From: CAWBFD01 sp963788115
GTDB taxonomy: Bacteria; Actinomycetota; Thermoleophilia; Solirubrobacterales; 70-9
DNA: 64,000 nt
Assembly: GCA_963788115.1 (NCBI GenBank)
Contig: CAWBFD010000004.1
Span: 1,674,001-1,738,000, forward strand
Direction: 5' to 3'
The notes under the pieces were generated by a model. It saw nothing but the letters and a program-made list of their open reading frames with translations. It was not told where the DNA came from and ran no database searches. Both the position numbers and the translations under genes were made by a program. Of the stretch, positions 33,561 to 42,081 are shown piece by piece; positions within the stretch are counted from its first letter, which is position 1, and each line of letters opens with the position of its first letter.

Positions 33561-35006
33561 ATGGCAGCAGATACCGAGACCGCGAGCGTGAGCTCTCGTG
33601 CCTATCCCCGCCGCTGGCTCGCGGCCGTCGTGATGGTCGGCGCGGTGACGATGGACCTGATTGACATCACGGTCGTGAACGTGGCCCTGCCAACGATCCG
33701 GGACGATCTCGGAGCCAGCGGCACGCAGCTCGTGTGGGTGGTCTCGGCCTACATGCTCGCGTTCGCCGCGATGCTGATCGTCGCAGGGAGCTTCGGGGAC
33801 CTGCTCGGCCGCAAGCGGTTGTTCGTCGGCGGGATCGCTGTCTTCGGGCTCGCGAGCCTCACGGCCGGCCTGGCCCAGAGCCCGGGCGAGCTGATCGCCT
33901 CACGCGTGGTCCAGGGCGCGGCAGCGGCGGCGATGATCCCGCAGCTGCTCGCCACCTTCCGCGTGATGTTCGGGGGAAAGGAGCGTGGCAAGGCCTTCGG
34001 CATGTACGGGGCGATCCTCGGCTTCGCCTCCGCCCTTGGGCTGGTCCTGGGCGGCGTGCTGACCGACGCCGACATCTTCGGCTGGTCCTGGCGAACCGTG
34101 TTCTTCATCAACGTCCCGATCGCGCTCGTCTCACTCGTCGCCGCACTCCGCGCGGTGCCCGAGACCCACGACCCCCACGCCGGCCGACCCGACCTCATCG
34201 GCGCGACACTGCTCGCCGGCTCGATCGTCGCGGTCGCCTACCCGCTGCTCGAAGGGCGGAGCCTAGGGTGGCCGGCCTGGGTCTGGCTGCTGCTAGGTGG
34301 AGGGCTTGCCGGCCTGGTCGCGCTCGCGCTGGTCGAGGACCGCCGCCAGCACGCTCGGATCGCGCCCCTCCTGCGCCCCCGGTTGCTGCGGATTCCGGCT
34401 TTCTCGGTTGGGCTGGCGGTACAGCTCGCCTTCTCCGCGGGGCTACAGGGGTTCTTCCTCGTCTTCGCGCTCTGGATTCAGGTCGGGATGGGCTTCTCGC
34501 CGCTCGGCGCCGGGCTCACCGCGCTCGCCTTCAGCGTGGGGAGCTTCCTGCTGGCGCCGGTTGCGGTGCCGCTCGCCCAGCGCCACGGCCGGCTTGTCCT
34601 CTCCGGCGGTGGGCTGCTGATGGCGCTCGGGACCCTCGGCGTCATGCTGGGCGCCGATCACGTGGGCAACGGGTCCGACCCGTGGCCGGTGGTGCCCGGT
34701 CTGGTCCTCACGGGCGTCGGCCTCTCGCTGCTGATCATCCCGCTGGTCAACGTCGTCCTCGCCGCCGTTCCGCACGAGGTCGCGGGTGGCGCCGGCGGCA
34801 TCTTCAGCACCGCGCAGCAGCTCGGCGGTGCCCTCGGGGTCGCCGTCGTCGGCACCGTCTTCTTCGCCCGGCTCGAGGACAACTCGTTCACGACTTCGTT
34901 CGAGCAGGCGGCGCCGGTTGTGATCGCGCTCTTCCTCGCCGCGGGCCTGTTCGCGCTCGTGCTGCCGCGCACCGCCCTCGGCGAGGAGGAGGTGGCCGAG
35001 CTGTGA
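33561..35006 (+). CDS. MFS drug exporter, DHA2 (14-TM) family
   Basis: Membrane transporter of 481 residues with fourteen predicted helices. Motif D1 (MDLIDITVVNVALPTIRDDL), motif A (GSFGDLLGRKRLF) and motif C (GAILGFASALGLVLGGVL) are those of EmrB/QacA-type proton antiporters. The ATG at 33561 is preferred to an upstream one because of the GGAGG at a spacing of ten. It is divergent from the TetR gene that probably represses it and is coupled by GTGA to the downstream sigma factor. Confidence 0.93.
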   Translation: MAADTETASVSSRAYPRRWLAAVVMVGAVTMDLIDITVVNVALPTIRDDLGASGTQLVWVVSAYMLAFAAMLIVAGSFGDLLGRKRLFVGGIAVFGLASLTAGLAQSPGELIASRVVQGAAAAAMIPQLLATFRVMFGGKERGKAFGMYGAILGFASALGLVLGGVLTDADIFGWSWRTVFFINVPIALVSLVAALRAVPETHDPHAGRPDLIGATLLAGSIVAVAYPLLEGRSLGWPAWVWLLLGGGLAGLVALALVEDRRQHARIAPLLRPRLLRIPAFSVGLAVQLAFSAGLQGFFLVFALWIQVGMGFSPLGAGLTALAFSVGSFLLAPVAVPLAQRHGRLVLSGGGLLMALGTLGVMLGADHVGNGSDPWPVVPGLVLTGVGLSLLIIPLVNVVLAAVPHEVAGGAGGIFSTAQQLGGALGVAVVGTVFFARLEDNSFTTSFEQAAPVVIALFLAAGLFALVLPRTALGEEEVAEL

Positions 35007-35767
35007 GCGCGCGACCGGCAAACGCAGGGGTCGCCACACGCCGGCCTCCTGAGACGCCACATGACGGCCATGAGGGCGCCTACGCCCAGCTTGTCGAGCC
35101 CCACCGGGCCGAGCTCCGCGCCCACTGCTACCGCATGCTGGGCTCGGTCCACGACGCGGAGGATGCGCTTCAGGAGGCACTGCTCCGTGCCTGGCGCGGG
35201 CTGCCGAAACACAAGGGCCGCGGCTCGGTGCGGACCTGGCTCTACCGGATCGCCACCAACACCTCGCTTGATGCGCTTTCGCGGCGCCCGAAGCGGATGG
35301 TGCCCATCGGGCACGGGCCGGCGTCCGACCCTCTCGATCGCCCCGCCGACGTGCAAATCGACGACGGCAACCCCCCACCGGAGGCCCGTTACGAGGAGCG
35401 TGAGTCGATCGAGCTCGCATTCGTGGCCGCGCTTCGGCTGCTCCCGGCGCATCAGCTGGCGGTGCTCGTCCTGCGGGACGCGTTCGGGTTCTCCGCCCGG
35501 GAGACGGCGGTTGCGCTGGGGGTGACGGTCGCGTCCGTCAACAGCGCGCTCCAGCGCGCCCGGGCCAAGCTCGAAAACGCGTCGCCGCAGCGAATTCAGC
35601 TGGAGACCTCGCGCGCCCTCGGCGACGAGCACCTCCGCATGCGGGTCGAACGTTACGTCAACGCGTGGGAGCGAAACGACGTCGAAGCGGTCGTCGCGAT
35701 GCTCGCCGAGCGGCCGGCGCCGTCATCGGCCGCCAACTCATCGAGGCTGAGTGCCTCATCCCCGTAG
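35003..35767 (+). CDS. ECF sigma factor, SigJ-like with truncated C-terminal SnoaL domain
   Basis: Sigma-70 group 4 protein of 254 residues starting at a GTG that overlaps the exporter stop. Region 2 (HCYRMLGSVHDAEDALQEALLRAWRG) and region 4 (LLPAHQLAVLVLRDAFGFSARETAVALGVT) are intact. ECF factors of this group normally carry a C-terminal SnoaL domain and reach about 330 residues. Here RVERYVNAWERNDVEAVVAMLAE starts that domain, but the frame then degenerates into Ser/Ala-rich sequence and stops, so the SnoaL domain is lost by deletion or frameshift. In related factors this domain modulates activity, so function may be altered. Confidence 0.85.
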   Translation: MSARPANAGVATRRPPETPHDGHEGAYAQLVEPHRAELRAHCYRMLGSVHDAEDALQEALLRAWRGLPKHKGRGSVRTWLYRIATNTSLDALSRRPKRMVPIGHGPASDPLDRPADVQIDDGNPPPEARYEERESIELAFVAALRLLPAHQLAVLVLRDAFGFSARETAVALGVTVASVNSALQRARAKLENASPQRIQLETSRALGDEHLRMRVERYVNAWERNDVEAVVAMLAERPAPSSAANSSRLSASSP

Positions 35768-35850
35768 GAATGCCGACAGCCAGCCGGCCGATCGGCGAGT
35801 TCGAGTCGTAGGCGTGTTGCCCGAGCTCCACACGGGATACTTGACGCGAG

Positions 35851-36056
35851 ATGTGGCAGGAGAGCGTGGAGCTCGTCGACGCAGTGACGGTCGGCTCTTT
35901 GTCGAGTTCGCCAACACCGCGCGCGGCAAGGAAAGCGGCGCGGAGACACAGTTTCGCTTCTGGACCGTCTCCTGGATCGCTGACGGAAAGGTGACCGGGC
36001 GCAAGTCGTTCCACGACCGAGCCGAGGCCCTCGATGCCGCGGGGCTGTGGGAGTAG
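35851..36056 (+). pseudogene. Internally deleted SnoaL-like (NTF2-fold) gene
   Basis: The 5' end reads MWQESVELVDA, the usual start of the MSQENVE-type SnoaL family, preceded by the family's leader GGGATACTTGACG. The 3' end, in another frame, reads RFWTVSWIADGKVTGRKSFHDRAEALDAAGLWE, the usual C-terminus. Only about 200 bp separate them, whereas an intact member (37950-38348) has about 400, so about 200 bp are missing and the frame is broken at around 35890. Decayed paralogue. Confidence 0.75.
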
Positions 36057-36225
36057 CCAGGGGCGCCTCCCGAAAACGTCGCTACTAGGGACAACCCTGG
36101 ATACGCGGTTGAGCGGGTGTCCACGAATAGGAGTAGCCTGGTTTCACCAGCCGCACGCGGGGCGCTTCTCATTCCTCTCTTCCCTTCGGTCGCGGCTTCG
36201 AGCGAGAGGGATGAAGGAGGTCGCT

Positions 36226-36567
36226 ATGAGCGACCGGCCTCACCGGCTCGGACAGGGCTTGCTCACGATTCGGAGCGAGCCACAGGCCGACGCTCACCTC
36301 GTCACGCTCGCCGGCGAGATGGACGGGTCAAACGCGAGGGACGTCGAGGACGAGTTCTTTCGCATCGAGGGCACAAGCGTCTCGCTGATCGTGCTCGATC
36401 TAGGCTTGTTGGAGTTCATCGATTCGACGGGACTCGCCGTGATCGTGAGGGCACATCGACGAGCCCAGAACAACGGGCACAGATTCGGTATCAAGCGGCC
36501 TCGGGGGCACGTCAGCCGGCTCTTCGAGCTCTGTGGCCTCGATCGGCAGCTGTCCTTCGTCACCTGA
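36226..36567 (+). CDS. STAS-domain anti-sigma factor antagonist
   Basis: Single-domain protein of 113 residues. The STAS core has LVTLAGEMDGSNARDVEDEF and the phosphorylation site EFIDSTGL with Ser67, as in SpoIIAA and RsbV proteins. Unphosphorylated it should bind an anti-sigma kinase and free a sigma factor. The ATG at 36226 has GGAGG at ideal distance; 36211 is an alternative start. No anti-sigma kinase is nearby; the truncated ECF sigma gene is 460 bp upstream. Confidence 0.9.
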   Translation: MSDRPHRLGQGLLTIRSEPQADAHLVTLAGEMDGSNARDVEDEFFRIEGTSVSLIVLDLGLLEFIDSTGLAVIVRAHRRAQNNGHRFGIKRPRGHVSRLFELCGLDRQLSFVT

Positions 36568-36568
36568 T

Positions 36569-36591
36569 CGGAAGGGTGGAGGCCCCTTCCG
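36569..36591 (+). terminator. Hairpin directly after the STAS gene
   Basis: CGGAAGGG (36569-36576) pairs with CCCTTCCG (36584-36591) over a seven-base loop, starting two bases after the stop codon. It lacks a T-tract, so terminator strength is uncertain. Confidence 0.45.
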
Positions 36592-36625
36592 GCTCCCTAC
36601 GCACCGCAAGGATCTCCACCCGCTC

Positions 36626-36985
36626 GAGTGAGTCTCCAGGTTCAGCTTCCGGATGGATGGAGCTCCGGGGCCCGGCCGCGGTTGCGTAGCAGCACATAGC
36701 CACCGGCCGCGATGCCCGCGAGGGCGAGCATGCTCCCCGCGCCGATGCCCGCGTCACCCCACTCGAACCCGGAGTCGGATGCGGCGGCCACCGGGGTCGG
36801 GGCGGTCTGCTCGGCGTCGCCCTGGTTTTGCACGTTGTACGCCGGGCCAGACGGCCCGTCGATCGGGGCGCCCAGCGCGGCGCCGGGCAGCGCCAGGGCG
36901 ACGGCGACGATCGCGGCCGTGAGCGTGATGGACTTGATGGACATCCCTGTCCTCCCTTTCGTCGAATACTGGACCTGTCAAACCT
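36626..36985 (-). repeat. 360-bp duplicated segment, copy A (inverted relative to copy B at 49872-50230)
   Basis: Contains a complete 100-codon gene with about 40 bp of upstream and 15 bp of downstream sequence. Against copy B I count roughly six substitutions and one single-base indel in 360 bp. Within the gene only two differences occur (GCC/GCG and GCC/GCT), both synonymous. The indel changes the spacer before the start codon: GGACAGGGATG here, GGACAGGATG in copy B. No transposase or terminal inverted repeat is visible. Confidence 0.95.
36642..36944 (-). CDS. Small secreted/membrane-anchored protein, duplicated gene copy A
   Basis: Protein of 100 residues, identical in sequence to the product of 49912-50214. 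It has a cleavable-looking signal (LTAAIVAVALALPGAALGAP), a short polar mature region rich in Pro, Gln, Thr and Asp, and a C-terminal transmembrane helix (AGSMLALAGIAAGGYVLL) followed by RNRGRAPELHPSGS. The layout recalls short surface proteins held by a C-terminal anchor, though there is no LPxTG. The start is preceded by AGGGAGGAC. Function unknown. Confidence 0.85.
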   Translation of the reverse strand: MSIKSITLTAAIVAVALALPGAALGAPIDGPSGPAYNVQNQGDAEQTAPTPVAAASDSGFEWGDAGIGAGSMLALAGIAAGGYVLLRNRGRAPELHPSGS

Positions 36986-37133
36986 GTGGCAGTAGCACTG
37001 TTATCGCCCGGTCCCGGGGGACGCTTGAAGGACGTACTGGATTCCGGGTAGTGCGCTGAGTTCAGGTATTGCGCTGCCCCTGGCCCCCCGAGTAGCCTCG
37101 CCGAAGCGTTCCGAATTCAATGGGGGGTAACAA

Positions 37134-37694
37134 GTGAAGAAATGGCCTTTGGTTTGCGCCTGTCTCGTGGCCTTATTGGCGCTGCCCGCGACCGCCACGT
37201 CGACCACCACCACGACGAAGATCCGCACGTTGTCGGGCGCGGTGCGAGAGGGGGGAAGCATCGACTTGCGCGCGAAGGTCGAGATAGTCAAGGGGAGGTA
37301 TCGAGAGGAGGCAGGGATTCGGTTTCGGCACGTCAATGTCGTCTCGATCCTGGATCCACAGCCGGCCGCATATCTGTTCACTTCGGTGCCGCTGACCTGC
37401 GACGAAGGCCCGTTCACCACTAGCTTGGGGTGGTTTTGGTCGGCGATCCCCCGCCGAGTCGTCCCGGTCGAGAACAACAGGTTCTCGGAGAGGATCCCCG
37501 ACGATGGCGACACGTCCGGCCTCAACCCTGTGGCCCGCTTCAAAGGTGCGTTCACGCTCAGGCCCACGAAGGTGGACCGCGTGTCGACGCTCAGGGGGGC
37601 CAACGGCACCTTCCGGCAGAGGTTCAATTACCCCCTCGCCGGGCTCACCGACTGCGATACGGGGACGCTTCACTGGAGGGCGAGCGCCGACTGA
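37134..37694 (+). CDS. Secreted protein of unknown function
   Basis: Protein of 186 residues with a GTG start after GGGGGG and a clear signal peptide (KKWPLVCACLVALLALPATATS). The mature part is predicted all-beta with two cysteines (LTCDEG and LTDCDTG), possibly a disulfide-closed domain. I recognise no family. Base composition is slightly less GC-rich than the neighbours. No operon partners are evident. Confidence 0.7.
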   Translation: MKKWPLVCACLVALLALPATATSTTTTTKIRTLSGAVREGGSIDLRAKVEIVKGRYREEAGIRFRHVNVVSILDPQPAAYLFTSVPLTCDEGPFTTSLGWFWSAIPRRVVPVENNRFSERIPDDGDTSGLNPVARFKGAFTLRPTKVDRVSTLRGANGTFRQRFNYPLAGLTDCDTGTLHWRASAD

Positions 37695-37949
37695 TCGGCT
37701 CTGATGCTTACCCGCAGCCGATTGCTCGGGGGTATAACCGCGGGTCACGCGGCCCCGCTCTGGTACCGAGCTCGACCAGCTGCCTAGCGGCCTTACCCGA
37801 ATCGCAACACCGGACCCCACGCGTGCACATAGATTTTGCCTGTCCGCTATGCCGTGGGGGGGTACTGCGGACGCCCTTTCCTCCGCTCCATGGGTCCGGT
37901 GTAGCCGCCCGGACCCTGCGCCAGGAGATCCGGGGATACTTGACGGGCG

Positions 37950-38348
37950 ATGTCGCAGGAGAACGTCGAGATCGTGGGGCAGATCTACGAGGAGGGCCTG
38001 CTCAGTCGAGATCCGGAGCGGCTGCTCGAACTCGCCACGCCGGATGTTGAATACGTCAATCCGCCCGAGGCGGTCGAGGCGGGGACCCGTCGCGGCCAAG
38101 CGGAGGTCGCGCGGGCTTTGCGTTTCTACTCTGACACCCTTCGACCGCGGATCGACGTTCTTGAACTGTTCGACGGCGGGGACATGGTGGTCGCATCCGT
38201 GCTCTTTCGCACCCAGGGCCGGGGAAGCCAGAGCGAGCTCGTCCAGGAAGGGGCGCACATCTGGACCCTGCGCGATGGCAAGGTCGCACGTTTCGAGTGG
38301 GGCCGCGATCTGAGCGCCGCCCTCGAGGCCGCCGGGCTGCGGGAGTAG
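37950..38348 (+). CDS. SnoaL-like (NTF2-fold) protein
   Basis: Protein of 132 residues beginning MSQENVEIVGQIYEEGLLSRD, the typical start of a large SnoaL-like family in Solirubrobacterales. The cone-shaped NTF2 fold is supported by LLELATPDVEYV, VARALRFYSDTL and ELVQEGAHIWTLRDGKVARFEWGRDLSAALEAAGL. The fold serves as polyketide cyclase, isomerase or ligand-binding module; no catalytic assignment is possible. Its upstream GGGATACTTGACGGGCG is shared with the broken paralogues at 35851 and (partly) 60539. Confidence 0.88.
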   Translation: MSQENVEIVGQIYEEGLLSRDPERLLELATPDVEYVNPPEAVEAGTRRGQAEVARALRFYSDTLRPRIDVLELFDGGDMVVASVLFRTQGRGSQSELVQEGAHIWTLRDGKVARFEWGRDLSAALEAAGLRE

Positions 38349-38400
38349 GCCCTCGCTGTTACCAATCTCGTCCCATTCTCAGGCTGTGGCGCCTGCCCGG

Positions 38401-40089
38401 CTAGGTTTGGCGCGGATCGAGCGAGGTGTGAATGGAGCGGACCACCAGCGCGCCGTCCCCCACGGCCGCTGCAACGCGCTTGGTCGAGCCTCTGCGGACG
38501 TCGCCGATTGCAAAGACGCCGCGACGCGTGCACTCGAGCATCAGCGGGCCTCGGTCCGCTCCGTCCCAGTGTTGGGAGAAGTCCGGGTGGCGGAGCGCCT
38601 CCTCGCCGGTGACCACGAAGCCCTTGTCGTCCTGGCCGACGGAATCGACCAGCCCCTCGGACCTCGGAGAGGCGCCGAGCATCGCGAACACCGCTGAGGT
38701 CTGGACGCGGCGATCGGGCCCCGCGCCCGAGATCACGACGGCTTCGAGCTTCTCGTCGCCCTCGAGCGCCCGGACCTCGCACCCTGTCCAGACGCGAACG
38801 TTCGACTTGGCCTCGATTTGATCGACCAGGTAGCGCGACATCGCCAACTCGAGCCGGCGCCGGGCGACGACGTGGACCTCGCGCGCGTAATCGGCGAGCT
38901 TGACCACCGCCTGGCCGGCCGAGTTTCCTCCTCCGACGACGACGACGTCCTCCGCCGAGCATTGCTGCGCCTCGCTGTGCGTCGCCGCGTAGTACAGGCC
39001 CAGGCCCTCGAACCGATCCGCGTTCTCTGCCGGTAGCCGGCGATAGTCCGCGCCAGGAGCCAGGACGACGCACTTGCCGCGCACGCGCTGACCGTCGGCC
39101 AGCCCGATCTCGCGGAATCCCTCCTCTTCTGGCTCGGACACGTGGGAGGCCTCGTGGACGCTGGAGATGACGGCGCCGAACTTGCGCGCCTGGAGCGTCG
39201 CGCGGCGGGTGAGGTCCGTGCCGGTAAGACCGGTCGGGAACCCGAGATAGTTCTCGATGCGAGCGCTCTTACCCGCCTCGCCGCCAGGAGCAAAGCGTTC
39301 GACCACAAGCGCGCTGAGGCCCTCGGAGGAGGCATAGACCGCCGCGGCCAACCCGGCGGGGCCGCCGCCCACCACGACGACGTCGAAGCTCTGGCCGTCG
39401 ACCTGCGCTCTGAGACCCAGCTCATCAGCGACCGAGGTCACCTTGGCTCGCCTGATGACGCCGTCGGATCGGACCAGGACCGGGCAGTCAGCGTCCCTGA
39501 TGCCGAGCCCGTCGAGCAAGACCCGGCTCTCCTCGTCGGTGGCGAGGTCGTGCCAGGTGAATGGAACGAGATTGCGCTCCAGCAACTCGCGGACGGTGAA
39601 CGCCTCGCCCGACCATCGTGAGCCGATCAGCCGCTGCTGACCCAAGCCACGACCCTGCAGCCACTCGCGGCGCGTGACCATCGTTCGCAGGAGGAGGTCG
39701 CCGAGCTCGGCCGCGGTCGCGACGACCCGACGCACGTCCTCCGGCGGAAGTGCCAGAAGCGAGGTCGGTTCGGCCGCGAACCCGGCGGCGAGCGTCGGCT
39801 CGCCCGTGAACATCGAGATATCGGCGGCGAACGTCCCCTCCCGGCATTGGGTGAAGTAGCGGTCACCCTCCGGCGCCTGGTCGATGATGTCCAAGGCGCC
39901 GCTGAGGACCACGTAGAGCGGCGTCTCGCGCTGGCCGTGCTCGAAGACTTCGTCCCCCCTCGCGAACGTCTGACGGGTGCCGATCTCAGCCAGGTATTCG
40001 ATCTGCTCCGGCGTGAGCCGGGGGAAGAGCGTCGGATCGTCGGGATCCAGGAAGTCCTCTACCGGAGTCGGTGCGTAGTCGCTGGTCAT
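38401..40089 (-). CDS. cNMP-binding / thioredoxin-like / thioredoxin reductase-like flavoprotein fusion
   Basis: Protein of 562 residues in three parts: a cyclic-nucleotide-binding domain (residues about 20-140, LYVVLSGALDII), a thioredoxin/glutaredoxin-like segment (about 165-220), and a pyridine-nucleotide oxidoreductase (VVVVGGGPAGLAAAVYASSEGL for FAD, VVVGGGNSAGQAVVKLA for NAD(P)H, GVFAIGDVR). The TrxR active-site CATC is replaced: the aligned stretch reads LYYAATHSE, so both redox cysteines are absent. It is therefore not an ordinary thioredoxin reductase. The fusion with a cNMP sensor is known in actinobacteria but its substrate is unknown. Confidence 0.88.
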   Translation of the reverse strand: MTSDYAPTPVEDFLDPDDPTLFPRLTPEQIEYLAEIGTRQTFARGDEVFEHGQRETPLYVVLSGALDIIDQAPEGDRYFTQCREGTFAADISMFTGEPTLAAGFAAEPTSLLALPPEDVRRVVATAAELGDLLLRTMVTRREWLQGRGLGQQRLIGSRWSGEAFTVRELLERNLVPFTWHDLATDEESRVLLDGLGIRDADCPVLVRSDGVIRRAKVTSVADELGLRAQVDGQSFDVVVVGGGPAGLAAAVYASSEGLSALVVERFAPGGEAGKSARIENYLGFPTGLTGTDLTRRATLQARKFGAVISSVHEASHVSEPEEEGFREIGLADGQRVRGKCVVLAPGADYRRLPAENADRFEGLGLYYAATHSEAQQCSAEDVVVVGGGNSAGQAVVKLADYAREVHVVARRRLELAMSRYLVDQIEAKSNVRVWTGCEVRALEGDEKLEAVVISGAGPDRRVQTSAVFAMLGASPRSEGLVDSVGQDDKGFVVTGEEALRHPDFSQHWDGADRGPLMLECTRRGVFAIGDVRRGSTKRVAAAVGDGALVVRSIHTSLDPRQT

Positions 40090-40105
40090 TCTTTAGCGTC
40101 GAGCT

Positions 40106-41710
40106 CTACGGCGCCGAGCCCGCGCACCCGCCAGCGCCGATCGTGACCCGCATGCCAGCCTCCTCGCACGGGTTGGTCACAGAGGCGGGGAGCGGGCGAG
40201 CCGTGAAAGCCGGCCGTTCGGACGTCGCGGCCACGACCGCAGGGGCAGGCTCGCCCACGCTCGCTGGGGCCAGTTCGACTACGGGTTCGGTTACCGGCTC
40301 GGGAGCGAGTTCCGGAATCCGCGCCCGCAGGGTGGTGAACGCGACGGCGATCGCGGCGAGCACCAGCCCGGCGCCGATGAGGTAGGCGAGGTGATAGCCG
40401 GAGTTGAGCGCCTCCGCTGCCGGCTCGCCGTCGGCGAGCAGTCCCTCGGTGCGCTCGGTCCCAAAGGTGGCGAGTATCGCCAGGCCGATCGCCCCACCCA
40501 CCTGGACGCTCGTGTTGACCAGCCCGGACGCCAGTCCCGAGTCGCTCTCGGTGGTGCCTGACATCGCGAGGGTCATCAGCGACGGGAAGCCGAGCCCGGC
40601 CCCGAGACCGATCAGGATCATCGAGGGAAGGAGGTCGAAGACATAGTTCGCATCTATGGGTGTCCGCGCCAGCCAGAGCAGCCCGGCGACGATGAAGATC
40701 ATTGCGGGGACGAGCGTCGCCTCCGGCCCGTACTTCAGGTTGAGCTGCCCGGTGAAGCGGAAGGACATGGTGCCCATCACGATCGTCAGCGGCAGGTATG
40801 CGAGGCCGACCTGCAGCGCGCCGTAGCCAAGGATGCGCTGCATGTATAGGGCGCCGAGGAAGAACATCCCGAACATCCCGACCACCAGCAGGGCCTGGAC
40901 CAGGTTCGCCCCGGAGACCAGCCGCGAGCGAAACAGGCGCAGCGGCATCAACGGGTTCGCCACCCGCGCCTGGCGGGCGACGAACGCGATCAGCAAGCCG
41001 ATTGAGATCGCTCCCAAGACGAGTGTCTGGCTCGACCCCCAGCCCTCCTCGGTCACGCCGAGAATCGTGTAGACGAAGAGCATCAGGCCGCCGGTCAGCA
41101 GCACCGCCCCTGGAAGGTCGGCACCCGCGGTGAGGCCGATGCCCTCGCGGTCGGGAACGAGCCTGATGGCCGCCAGCGCGGTCGCAATGCCGATCGGGAT
41201 GTTGACGAAGAAGATCCAGTGCCAGCTGATCGTCTCCGTCAGCACGCCGCCGAGCAGCAGCCCGATCGAGCCGCCCGCTACCGCGACGAAGGTGTAGACC
41301 CCGATTGCCCTCGCCTGCTCGCGGGGCTCCGGGAACATGATCACGATCATCCCCAGGATCACCGCGGAGGTCAGCGCCCCGCCGACGCCCTGCACGAACC
41401 GGGCGCCGATCAGCACACCTTGGCTCTGGGCGAGCGCGCAGAGCAGCGAGGCGCCGGTGAACACTCCGAGGCCGATCAGGAAGATCCGCCGCTGGCCAAT
41501 CAGGTCACCGATCCGACCCGAAAGCAGGAGCAGCCCGCCGAATGCGATCAGGTACGCGTTGACCACCCACGCGAGGTCGTTCTGCGCGAAACCAAGGTCC
41601 TCCTGGATCGTCGGGAGGGCGACGTTGACGATCGTGGCGTCGAGGACGATCATCAGCATCCCCACGCAGAGGACGTACGTGGCCAACCAACGCCGCCGAT
41701 CCTCCGCCAT
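40106..41710 (-). CDS. MFS drug exporter, DHA2 family
   Basis: Fourteen-helix transporter of about 534 residues. DATIVNVALPTIQEDL, GRIGDLIGQRRIFL and GGSIGLLLGGVL are motifs D1, A and C of EmrB/QacA-type antiporters. A Pro/Val/Glu-rich cytoplasmic tail of about 80 residues follows the last helix. The ATG at 41710 is preferred because TACGAT lies seven bases upstream, the leaderless spacing seen elsewhere in the window; a GTG 36 bp earlier is possible. It follows the flavoprotein gene on the same strand with a 16-bp gap. Confidence 0.92.
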   Translation of the reverse strand: MAEDRRRWLATYVLCVGMLMIVLDATIVNVALPTIQEDLGFAQNDLAWVVNAYLIAFGGLLLLSGRIGDLIGQRRIFLIGLGVFTGASLLCALAQSQGVLIGARFVQGVGGALTSAVILGMIVIMFPEPREQARAIGVYTFVAVAGGSIGLLLGGVLTETISWHWIFFVNIPIGIATALAAIRLVPDREGIGLTAGADLPGAVLLTGGLMLFVYTILGVTEEGWGSSQTLVLGAISIGLLIAFVARQARVANPLMPLRLFRSRLVSGANLVQALLVVGMFGMFFLGALYMQRILGYGALQVGLAYLPLTIVMGTMSFRFTGQLNLKYGPEATLVPAMIFIVAGLLWLARTPIDANYVFDLLPSMILIGLGAGLGFPSLMTLAMSGTTESDSGLASGLVNTSVQVGGAIGLAILATFGTERTEGLLADGEPAAEALNSGYHLAYLIGAGLVLAAIAVAFTTLRARIPELAPEPVTEPVVELAPASVGEPAPAVVAATSERPAFTARPLPASVTNPCEEAGMRVTIGAGGCAGSAP

Positions 41711-41746
41711 TGCGCCGATCGTAACGGCTCGCTCAGCGCCGCTCAC

Positions 41747-42081
41747 GCGCCCCCCACCGCCTTCGCCCGGCCCCGGTCAGCTTGCTCGACCCGGTGGTGC
41801 ATTTGGGTTACACGGTTCTCCCGCTCATTGGGCCCGGCGATGAACCCGTCGAGGGAGATGGACATGTAGGGAACGGTTGCGCACACGGCGTCTCCTTCCT
41901 GGCTTGTCTGCTCGCCTTATTACAGAGACCGGATGTCGGGGGAGAATTGATCGATCCCCGGCCAGGATGCTGGCCGGCGAACTCGAGCTACGCCCCCGGC
42001 CGCCTTCTGCTTCGAGCCCGGCGCCCGCGCCGGTGAGGGCCGGCAGGAGCTACTCCGCCGGCAGCCCCGAGATGCACGCGA
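41747..42081. other. Intergenic stretch without a recognisable gene
   Basis: About 335 bp between the MFS gene and the DUF899 gene. Several frames stay open by chance, but none shows family similarity, a ribosome-binding site or consistent codon use. I see no RNA gene or strong repeat in it. Confidence 0.6.

Noticed and set aside
41782..42036. 84-codon frame with TTG start
   Set aside because: No ribosome-binding site, no domain, and composition like random high-GC sequence.
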